DNA of 64,000 bases. It comes from Flammeovirga yaeyamensis (GTDB lineage Bacteria; Bacteroidota; Bacteroidia; Cytophagales; Flammeovirgaceae). The stretch is taken from the NCBI RefSeq assembly GCF_018736045.1, contig NZ_CP076132.1:2527501-2591500 (forward strand), written 5' to 3'. This document shows, one piece after another, positions 55,391-62,824 of this stretch. A model generated the notes under the pieces. It saw nothing but the letters and a program-made list of their open reading frames with translations, made no database searches and was not told the origin of the DNA. A program made the translations under genes and the position numbers. Each line of letters opens with the position of its first letter. Within the stretch, counting starts at the first letter, position 1.

Positions 55391-56240
55391 ATTCTTTAGC
55401 CATATATCTTTCCAGATAATTATTCGGAATCATCTTTAATTTAGATCTGATTTTCTTTCTATATTCTACCAGTTCAGGGAATTGATGAAAAAAGATTACT
55501 TTATCTTCCTTTATATTTTTAGGTTCCGAAATATCACATAATACAAAAAAGGTCCAAGATTCAGCAAAATCTTCTTCTGGACTCTCACAAGCATAATCAC
55601 TTACAAATTCGTTATCGTATTCATAATAGAAATTCTGAAGTTTGCGAACTCTTTTGTTTTCATTTTTAATAGCCGCTATTTTATCCCATTCAAAAAGTAT
55701 ATCATCTCCCCAAAAAGCTTTTATATATTTATCCATATAACTTCCTTTTATAGCATAACCTTCCGAGGTTAAATACCCTTTGCTATCATCTTGATATTCG
55801 TCTTCAGTAGGTTGCATTTGAGAAGCATTTAAACTAATAAGGTGACCAAACTCATGAATTAAAGTGTGCTGATAATCCTCTATATAATCTGGATTTTCGT
55901 TTTTTAAATCCATATCGGCAATATCAAATTCTATGGTCCATTCTTTATTCGATTCAGATAGGGAGTTAAACCCACCTAGATCGTCCTGAATGCCATCGGT
56001 GTAGAGACGAAAGCGAACGACATATTTATTAATCAGTTCATGAGGTAAAACACTCATCAAATAATCCCAGTATTTTTTGCCCTCTTTGTTATTGTATTTA
56101 TTATTGGTGATTAACCCACCGTTGTTTATGGTCCAAATACCAATAGTTTCTCCCACTTCATCATCAAGTTCTTTTTGGGCTTGAAGAGAAAAGTTAATGG
56201 AAAGTAGGAATAATAAAGTGAAGCAGTAAATTTTTTTCAT
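55389..56240 (-). CDS. Putative secreted zinc metallopeptidase
   Basis: A 283-residue protein with a signal peptide (MKKIYCFTLLFLLSINFSLQ). The zinc motif HEFGH is at residues 129-133, in a helix context (YQHTLIHEFGHLISL). A second candidate ligand region is ESPEEDFAESWTFF about 90 residues later, which fits gluzincin-type peptidases where a glutamate completes the site. Overall family not recognised. Likely exported to the periplasm or outside. Peptidase activity is inferred from the motif alone. Confidence 0.72.
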   Translation of the reverse strand: MKKIYCFTLLFLLSINFSLQAQKELDDEVGETIGIWTINNGGLITNNKYNNKEGKKYWDYLMSVLPHELINKYVVRFRLYTDGIQDDLGGFNSLSESNKEWTIEFDIADMDLKNENPDYIEDYQHTLIHEFGHLISLNASQMQPTEDEYQDDSKGYLTSEGYAIKGSYMDKYIKAFWGDDILFEWDKIAAIKNENKRVRKLQNFYYEYDNEFVSDYACESPEEDFAESWTFFVLCDISEPKNIKEDKVIFFHQFPELVEYRKKIRSKLKMIPNNYLERYMAKE

Positions 56241-56271
56241 ATTGATTGATATTTATGAATCAATAAAAATA

Positions 56272-56299
56272 AAAAAAGCCTATGGTATAGACCATAGAC
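56272..56299 (-). terminator. Intrinsic terminator of the amidohydrolase gene
   Basis: GCCTATGGT (56278-56286) with ACCATAGAC (56291-56299), one G-U pair, and a minus-strand T-run. Confidence 0.7.
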
Positions 56300-56323
56300 T
56301 TCTTTGTATAATACAATATTTTA

Positions 56324-59300
56324 TTAGTGTAAACTACATCCGCACTTTGGAACTGTAAAATTATTGGTTTGTTCGTGCCATTCGAATTGAGGATTGTATC
56401 CTTCCTCTTCCCAATAGAACTTCTTTCTCTCTTTACCGTTTGGTAAGGCTTCGTTCATAGTTTTAGAGTCATAAACAACACCATTAATCATTACTTGATG
56501 AATGAATTCGGTATTATGAATATCCTCCAATGGGTTTTTATCTAAGATGATAAGATCGGCAAGTTTTCCTTTTTCTAATGATCCAATATCATCGTCTAGA
56601 CCTAGGTAGTGAGCACCATTGTATGTCGCTGCTCTAAGTGTTTCCAACTCAGTCATACCACCTTGAGCAAGCATCCATAATTCCCAATGCGCACCAATTC
56701 CTTGAATTTGCCCGTGTGCTCCCAAGTTGACTTTTACGCCTTTATCGGTCAACATTTTAGCAGATTCTGATGTGGCGATATGTCCAATTTTATATTCTTC
56801 TTCTGGAACCATTGTTCTATGTCTCGAACGACTATCAATAATGGCTCTTGGAGTGAAGTTTAATAAAGTTTCTTTTTCCCAAACATTGGTATGTTGGTAC
56901 CAATAGTATTCACCATTCACACCACCATAATTCACAATTAAAGTAGGAGTGTAGCCTACATTCGTTTGTGACCATAGTTCTTGCACATCGTTAAATACTG
57001 GAGTAACTGGAATATTGTGCTCAATACCTGTATGCCCATCCAAGATCATTGACATATTATGATAGAATGTTGAACCACCTTCCGGTACTACCATAATCTC
57101 ATTTTCCTCAGCAGCTTTAATGACTTGTTGACGTTGATCTCTTCTTGGTTGGTTGTACGATTTTACTGAGATCGCTCCCCAAGCTTTTGTTCTTCTAATG
57201 GCCGATCGAGCATCATCCAAAGAGTTGATATTGGCTTTGAAATCCCCATCTGCACCATAAAGAATAACTCCTGTTGAATAAATACGTGGACCTACCATTG
57301 CACCCGTTCTCACCATTTCTGATTGGTTAAAAACCATCTCTGAATTGGCAGAAGGATCGTGAGTAGTCGTGACACCATAAGCAAGGTTGGCATAATAGGG
57401 CCAATTTTGTTGAGCAGAAAGTCCCAAGCGGAAAGCACCAAGGTGAGCGTGTGCATCTACAATACCCGGCATGATTGTTTTACCAGTACAGTCGATGACT
57501 TCAACATCTTTCCCAACAGTTAGGTTTTTACCGATTTCTACAATTCTATTTTCTTTAATCAAAAGATCTGTGCCTTCCAATACTTCATCGCTTCCATTCA
57601 CAGTAATTATGCGAGCATTCTTCAATAAAATACTAGTTGATGGTTTATCAGATGATAAGGTTAAACCAATAGTAGTACCTTCTGATAATGGATCGACAGG
57701 CTTTTTACCATCCACAAATTCGAATGAATCAGACAGGTTTGTGGTAAAATATTCATCCCCTAAAGACCAATGTAAAGATTGACTATCTGATGACCAATGG
57801 ATATTATATCCAGCGTCCTGAGCTACTTGGGCTACCGGAATTGCTTTTGTTCCCGAAGAAAGGTTTATGGGTTTACCTGCTAACGGCATTGGAGCAATAT
57901 ATACTTTGAAAAGTTCAGTAAATGCCACCCATTTGTTATCTGGTGAAGGAACGAATTGATTCGTATACTTTGTAGTGAAGTGAGTCTTTAAATCCTGTCC
58001 ATTCAGATCTACACTTTTAAATGCTTTCTTTAAAGAACCAAAGAAGAACCCACCTGATTGGAAGAAAATGCGATCACCTTTTGTATTAAACTTAGGGAAA
58101 TCTCCATCCTCACTTACTTTTTTCAAAGAAGCAATATCATCTAATTGAAGGGTATACACTCCAGATTCGCCAGTATAAACGTAACCTTGTTGATTATTAC
58201 CGCTTTCTTTTACAAAAACAATTGATTTTCCATCAGGAGAAAATTGAGGTCTTCTGTAAATACCTTTTGGTAAATCAATAGCTTCCTCCGTTTTAGATTT
58301 TATATTTCTGATGATAATTTTACCTTTCTCTTGATCGTTCCATGTCACATAAATCAATTGCTCACCATTAGGAGAAATGCTTGGTTCGTATTCGAAAGCG
58401 TCATTTTGTGATGTTAATCGCTGAGGCTTTCCTTTTGGTAATTTCTTAGAATAAAGGTAGCCAGCCGCATGGAAATAAATTGTTTTTCCATCTTTAGAAG
58501 TAGTGACGTTTCTTAGTGCTTTGGCTGTAAATTCTTCTGGTGCAACTTCGTGCTTAAAACGTAAAGCTTCTGTGACTTTTTGTTTGACTTCTGCTTCGAA
58601 AGGAATGATTTCACCTTGGCCAGTAGTGGTATCTACTTTCCAGATTTTACCTCCTTTACCCCAAATAATAATGTATTTGTCATCAGGAGTCCAAGCATAT
58701 TTAGGTGATGGTCCAAAAATAGCCCATGCTTCTTGTTGATCTTTTTCCAATTGATCGAACAATGGCTTTTGTGCTCTTGTTTCAAAATCGTGGATATACA
58801 AAACAGATTTTGTTCTTACTCTTCTGATAAAAGATAGTTTCTTGCCATCATGAGATACCTTAGGACCGATAGCTCCACCTGGACCGCTGACCACTGTATT
58901 TGTTTCACCATTCTCTCTGTTATACGATTTGATAACGTATATCTGATTGTTTGGATCTTTATTGTATTGGAAGAACCCTCCAGGATACATGTCTTCTACA
59001 TAATAAAGAATTTTACCATCAGGAGATAACTCTGGTTGGTTGATATCTTGTTGTTCATTTTTGCGAGCAACCAATTCAATTCCTTCTCCACCAGAAATAT
59101 GATACATATGCATAGCACCTGCACCTAATGAACGTGTAAAAGTGAAATGCTTTCTAGCGATAATGTATTGGCTGTCTTCCGTCCACGTTGGATTATTCAA
59201 TAAACGGAAAGTTTCTTTAGTAATTTGTTTGGCTTCAGAACCGTCGGGGCTCATTACCCAAATATTATCTCCACCACCTGCATCAGAAGTGAAGGCAATT

Positions 59301-59602
59301 TTTTTACCATCGGGAGAGAATTTTGGCTGAACTTCCCAAGCCATACCTGAACGAATCAGTTTTGCTTTACCTCCTGAAATTGGCATAGTGTAAATATCGC
59401 CAAGGAGATCGAATACAATAGTTTTTCCATCAGGGCTAACATCAAGATTTAACCAAGTTCCTTCGTCGGTTGTAAAGTTAATCTCTTTGGTATCTCTTTG
59501 AGGTTGATTGACATCCCATTTGTCTTCTTTATCTTGTCCTTGAACCAAAGAAAAGATAAACAGACTCCATAGGGTGAAGATAAAAGTATGTTTTTTAATC
59601 AT
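56324..59602 (-). CDS. TolB-type beta-propeller / amidohydrolase fusion protein
   Basis: A large exported protein of about 1,090 residues. The start is placed at 59602 (MIKKHTFIFTLWSLFIFSLVQ), a signal peptide; an upstream in-frame start at 59686 would add 28 poorly signal-like residues. The first two-thirds are WD40/PD40-type propeller repeats (FSPDGKKIAFTSDAGG and many similar). The C-terminal part (about 690-1090) is an amidohydrolase: metal ligands in GIVDAHAHLG, GIEHNIP, and the C-terminal IGSLEKGKLADLIILD block. It probably hydrolyses a peptide- or ring-amide-type substrate outside the cytoplasm; the specific one is unknown. Confidence 0.9.
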   Translation of the reverse strand: MIKKHTFIFTLWSLFIFSLVQGQDKEDKWDVNQPQRDTKEINFTTDEGTWLNLDVSPDGKTIVFDLLGDIYTMPISGGKAKLIRSGMAWEVQPKFSPDGKKIAFTSDAGGGDNIWVMSPDGSEAKQITKETFRLLNNPTWTEDSQYIIARKHFTFTRSLGAGAMHMYHISGGEGIELVARKNEQQDINQPELSPDGKILYYVEDMYPGGFFQYNKDPNNQIYVIKSYNRENGETNTVVSGPGGAIGPKVSHDGKKLSFIRRVRTKSVLYIHDFETRAQKPLFDQLEKDQQEAWAIFGPSPKYAWTPDDKYIIIWGKGGKIWKVDTTTGQGEIIPFEAEVKQKVTEALRFKHEVAPEEFTAKALRNVTTSKDGKTIYFHAAGYLYSKKLPKGKPQRLTSQNDAFEYEPSISPNGEQLIYVTWNDQEKGKIIIRNIKSKTEEAIDLPKGIYRRPQFSPDGKSIVFVKESGNNQQGYVYTGESGVYTLQLDDIASLKKVSEDGDFPKFNTKGDRIFFQSGGFFFGSLKKAFKSVDLNGQDLKTHFTTKYTNQFVPSPDNKWVAFTELFKVYIAPMPLAGKPINLSSGTKAIPVAQVAQDAGYNIHWSSDSQSLHWSLGDEYFTTNLSDSFEFVDGKKPVDPLSEGTTIGLTLSSDKPSTSILLKNARIITVNGSDEVLEGTDLLIKENRIVEIGKNLTVGKDVEVIDCTGKTIMPGIVDAHAHLGAFRLGLSAQQNWPYYANLAYGVTTTHDPSANSEMVFNQSEMVRTGAMVGPRIYSTGVILYGADGDFKANINSLDDARSAIRRTKAWGAISVKSYNQPRRDQRQQVIKAAEENEIMVVPEGGSTFYHNMSMILDGHTGIEHNIPVTPVFNDVQELWSQTNVGYTPTLIVNYGGVNGEYYWYQHTNVWEKETLLNFTPRAIIDSRSRHRTMVPEEEYKIGHIATSESAKMLTDKGVKVNLGAHGQIQGIGAHWELWMLAQGGMTELETLRAATYNGAHYLGLDDDIGSLEKGKLADLIILDKNPLEDIHNTEFIHQVMINGVVYDSKTMNEALPNGKERKKFYWEEEGYNPQFEWHEQTNNFTVPKCGCSLH

Positions 59603-59716
59603 GTTAGAAGTATTAAAATTGAATTGTGGTGAATTTCTATACTTCTTATTGGGTATCAAAAAATAAGCGTAGTGATTAGCTGACAATTAGAAAAATATAA
59701 CATTTTCAAATCATCT

Positions 59717-60403
59717 TTATTTACTGTCTTGATCTTTATTTTGAGTCACTTTTTCTTCAGAGAATTTTTTATTCAGTTTATCATTTACCCAATAACCATT
59801 AATCACTTTATCCGATTCGACCAATTTACCTTTTCCGTTTTTCATTCCCTTTTTGAACATTCCAGAATAGTAAGTACCATCTTTTTCTATTAAAGTACCT
59901 TCGCCTTTAAAGAAGCCTTTAGAAAACATTCCGACATATTTTCGACCATCCTTGTAGTAGTAAACACCTTTTCCGTCAGGTTTTCCTTTAGAAAAGTTAC
60001 CTCTGTATTCATCACCGTTCGAATAGGCAAGGTTGCCATTGCCATAAAGTTCGCCATCTACAAAATGTCCTTCGTAGCGACTGCCGTCTGCCCATAGCAT
60101 GATACCGTTACCATCGAATTCATTTTTTTCGAAACTACCTTTGTAAACTGTGCCATTCTCCCAAGTAATTTTTCCATCACCCTCAAAATTTCCATTTAAG
60201 AATTCGCCTTCATACACTGAATGGGCATAAGTGAATTTACCTTTACCGTTAGGATAACCGTTTTTCCAAGTGCCTTCATAAACATCTTGGTTCTTGTAAA
60301 TCATTTTACCAAATCCATCATCACAGTTTCCCGTGATGCATTGTGCAAATGATATATTTGAAATTAATACAAACAGAATTAGTATGGATAGTATGTTCTT
60401 CAT
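59717..60403 (-). CDS. MORN-repeat protein
   Basis: A 228-residue protein with a signal peptide (MKNILSILILFVLISNISFA) followed by about eight MORN repeats of 23 residues, each with the pattern Y-x-G-x-F-x-x-G-x-x-x-G-x-G, such as VYEGTWKNGYPNGKGKF. MORN repeats form extended beta-hairpin sheets that bind lipids or proteins. A cysteine pair (CITGNC) precedes the repeats. It is probably periplasmic or surface-associated. Partner unknown. Confidence 0.88.
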   Translation of the reverse strand: MKNILSILILFVLISNISFAQCITGNCDDGFGKMIYKNQDVYEGTWKNGYPNGKGKFTYAHSVYEGEFLNGNFEGDGKITWENGTVYKGSFEKNEFDGNGIMLWADGSRYEGHFVDGELYGNGNLAYSNGDEYRGNFSKGKPDGKGVYYYKDGRKYVGMFSKGFFKGEGTLIEKDGTYYSGMFKKGMKNGKGKLVESDKVINGYWVNDKLNKKFSEEKVTQNKDQDSK

Positions 60404-60522
60404 GCGTGAATTACTTATTTAAGATAACTGGGTCACAATTAAAGAACATTATTCTCATGAAATATTAAAAAATGCTCACAATCGTTAAGGGATAGAAAGG
60501 TTTATTAACAGGTAGGTGATTT

Positions 60523-61746
60523 TTAATAGAACAATAGGAAGAACTGAATAAGACCGGCACAACCACCTAGGATAGCACCTACAACAATCAATATCCATTC
60601 ATCTTCTTGAAAGGCAGGGCGAAGTAGTCCCTCGAAATCTTCGTAGGGTAGGTCTTCTATTTTTTGTTGAATTTTTCGCTGAAGATCAAATACTTTTTCT
60701 GCATATGGAAAAGCATCTCGAATACAGATATGAAACTCCGACATAAATGTGAAGTGTGCAATATTTTTGATGATGTCCAGATGTTTCTTTGTTAGTTTTT
60801 CGTCTATAAAACTATTAATAGGAAGTCGAATCTCATCATAAGTTTCATCGACTAATTCTGAAATTCTAAGTTTAAAGATTTCAGATAGTTTATCCTTGCC
60901 CGTATTTCTAAGGGTATATCGAAATATACGTTCAATGGTTAAAATTCTAGTGGTAATTAAATGAGCATATTCAAAAGCCACTGTTTTTTGGCGTTGTAAG
61001 AAAAGCCCTTGGAACTTCATACCAAAGAAATAAATTGGTTCTTTAGGTTGAAATATGAGCTTTAAAGCCACCCAGTTGGTAAGATATCCCGTGAGGATAC
61101 CGAATAGTGGTAACAACCACCATGGATTAAAAAAGTAGGCAATCACCATTTGAATCAAACCAAAAAGGAATCCGAAGATTAACCCAGATTTCTCTATGAA
61201 CTTAAATTCATCCTTTCCACATTTCCAGAAAATGGTATTCAATAGGTCAGGGTGAGTAGTTACGGTATCAAGAGTAAGTTCTTTTAGGTCCAGCATTTCA
61301 CGAATATTTTGTCCGATATCATGCAAAACTCTTTCAGTCACTTTAGGCACTCTTTCCTCAATAGACTCATATATTTTTAGACGAACAGTATCTGGAGCGT
61401 TTTCCCATACAGTAGGTAATTCAGAACGCATCACAAGATCTACCGCATTTCTAGTCACCTGCGATACTGATTCTTTAATTTCATCATTGACAACATCAGG
61501 ATCTAATAGTGCAAATTGTTCTTCAATACGAAGTAATTTACTGGTAATCAGATCAACAGCTTTAGATGCTATGGAAATAGATTTAGCAGGAATTATTCCC
61601 TGCCATCCAAAAGGTTTGATACCCCAAAATTCAACGGGGTAAAACATCATTTTAATGGCAGCAGCATTGGTGAACCATCCAACAAACCCACTTATTAATG
61701 GGATGGAGATATATAAAAAAAAGTCTGATGCTGTTAAGTTGTCCAT
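60523..61746 (-). CDS. DUF445 family membrane protein
   Basis: A 407-residue protein of the DUF445 family. Two N-terminal helices (SDFFLYISIPLISGFVGWFTN; later AAIKMMFYP), a central pair (FGFLFGLIQMVIAYFFNPWW; LLPLFGILTGYLTNWVALK), and a C-terminal helix (ILIVVGAILGGCAGLIQFFL) enclose long cytosolic or periplasmic helical segments. The duplicated block TNAAAIKMMF...TNWVALKLIF is typical. Function unknown. CAAAGTTA at 61751-61758 reads TAACTTTG on the minus strand, a match to the -7 box only 5 bases from the start codon. Confidence 0.9.
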   Translation of the reverse strand: MDNLTASDFFLYISIPLISGFVGWFTNAAAIKMMFYPVEFWGIKPFGWQGIIPAKSISIASKAVDLITSKLLRIEEQFALLDPDVVNDEIKESVSQVTRNAVDLVMRSELPTVWENAPDTVRLKIYESIEERVPKVTERVLHDIGQNIREMLDLKELTLDTVTTHPDLLNTIFWKCGKDEFKFIEKSGLIFGFLFGLIQMVIAYFFNPWWLLPLFGILTGYLTNWVALKLIFQPKEPIYFFGMKFQGLFLQRQKTVAFEYAHLITTRILTIERIFRYTLRNTGKDKLSEIFKLRISELVDETYDEIRLPINSFIDEKLTKKHLDIIKNIAHFTFMSEFHICIRDAFPYAEKVFDLQRKIQQKIEDLPYEDFEGLLRPAFQEDEWILIVVGAILGGCAGLIQFFLLFY

Positions 61747-62066
61747 AATACAAAGTTATAGATTTCTGCATGAGTTGAAAATGTTTTCCATAGTAGAATT
61801 ATATCGTGGATTGTTTCATCTTTGAAATAACCGATTATTACACGAGTATAAACGAGTAATACACGGTTAAGAGAGTAAAATGTTTTAAATTGAAATATGT
61901 TAAATATATATCCCTTTTATATTGTAAATAGTCTTATGATACTATTTAAGTACATTTTACTTATAATAAGTAAGTTATGATATTTGTATTCTATATTAGA
62001 ATTGTTAACGATCAACTTTGAATTGTGAAAGTTGATTGATAAATTGAGGAAATAATTATTACTAAT
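61747..62066. other. Intergenic region left of the cassette-like block
   Basis: A gene-free AT-rich stretch with small hairpins, for example ATCAACTTT (62010-62018 region) pairing with AAAGTTGAT about 8 nt later. No frame or RNA gene was recognised. Confidence 0.4.
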
Positions 62067-62130
62067 GGATATATGCCATATGGCGTATATCCGGTAAATT
62101 TAGATGGATAAACGCCATGGCGTTTATCCA
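62067..62130. repeat. Two adjacent long palindromes
   Basis: The first (62067-62092, 26 bp) reads the same on both strands except one T/C position, with core GCCATATGGC. The second (62105-62130, 26 bp) is perfect, with core GCCATGGC. They are 12 bases apart and lie just left of the flanking motif of the orphan gene. They could form cruciforms or protein-binding hairpins in single-stranded DNA. Confidence 0.8.
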
Positions 62131-62141
62131 ATGTTAGCACC
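62130..62141. repeat. Left flanking motif AATGTTAGCACC
   Basis: Exact reverse complement of GGTGCTAACATT at 62755-62766. Contains GTTAGC, like the GTTRRRY core (R') that opens a cassette in an integron array. Confidence 0.55.
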
Positions 62142-62154
62142 AACCTCGATACAA

Positions 62155-62748
62155 ATGAAGCTGAGTAGAATATTTAATACTAAAAAAACAACTAAGAAAT
62201 TAGTAAAATTTGTTGCAGGTGATTTAAATAGGCCAGAAATCGAATTTGATTACGGAAAAATATTTGAACAATCAGATAATTCAATAATTATTGCGGCAAG
62301 TAAAAATCAAATAGAACTATTAACTGACCTACTGAATGATTTAGAACCACCTTTTTATATTTTGTATGTTTTAGTTGTTTCGAGAATAGGACAAGAATTA
62401 GGAAGATATCAATCACCAATTTTTGAAACAAAAAGAGAATTGACTGAATTCCTTAATCGGTACCAAAAGTATTTTGAGACTGACGCAAGACACCATATTT
62501 GGATTGGAACTGTTGAAAATAATGGACTTTTAGTTTATGACCAACACAACGTTGTATTTGCATATGGAAATATAAATAAGTTCAGAACACGATTAGCTAA
62601 AAATAGATATAAGGAACAAGATTTTTCTTTTCCTGTACCACACGGACATTTATATCATGAAGAAAATGATAAATACGAAAAAAGTATTTTAACAGAATTT
62701 GAATGGGAACTTTTTCCACTTCAATCAAATGATATTTATGATGAATAA
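62155..62748 (+). CDS. Orphan hypothetical protein in a cassette-like setting
   Basis: A 197-residue soluble protein starting at 62155 (MKLSRIFNTKKTTKKLVKF). The in-frame ATG at 62104 is rejected because it lies inside a palindrome and would add residues encoded by the flanking motif. No domain is assigned; segments such as PFYILYVLVVSRIGQELGRY, HHIWIGTV and LLVYDQHNVVFAYG look like a conserved but unnamed bacterial family. No signal or membrane segments. The gene is enclosed by inverted 12-mers, palindromes and an attC-like hairpin, so it may be a mobile cassette. Confidence 0.75.
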   Translation: MKLSRIFNTKKTTKKLVKFVAGDLNRPEIEFDYGKIFEQSDNSIIIAASKNQIELLTDLLNDLEPPFYILYVLVVSRIGQELGRYQSPIFETKRELTEFLNRYQKYFETDARHHIWIGTVENNGLLVYDQHNVVFAYGNINKFRTRLAKNRYKEQDFSFPVPHGHLYHEENDKYEKSILTEFEWELFPLQSNDIYDE

Positions 62749-62754
62749 AAGGCA

Positions 62755-62824
62755 GGTGCTAACATTAGCTAATCTCCATCCATCGGGTGACGCACCCGCT
62801 GGTCGTAGTTTAGCATTTACGTTG
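62755..62824 (+). other. attC-like imperfect hairpin
   Basis: Begins seven bases after the stop codon with GGTGCTAACATT. The region folds on itself: CGGGTG-ACG-CACCCG forms a central hairpin (62784-62798), and outer blocks (GCTAA/TTAGC, CC/GG pairs) match imperfectly, as in integron attC sites with mismatches in the arms. The right arm ends in ACGTTG at the intron border. Confidence 0.45.

Noticed and set aside
61751-61758. TAACTTTG -7 box for the DUF445 gene
   Set aside because: Good match but no -33 partner, and only five bases from the start codon; kept as a note, not a feature.
61830-61880. Short direct repeats ACGAGTA suggesting a repeat array
   Set aside because: Only two copies with unequal spacing; not a CRISPR or iteron array.
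62104-62154. ATG at 62104 as start of the orphan gene
   Set aside because: It sits in the palindrome and would translate the border motif; the ATG at 62155 lies outside these sites.
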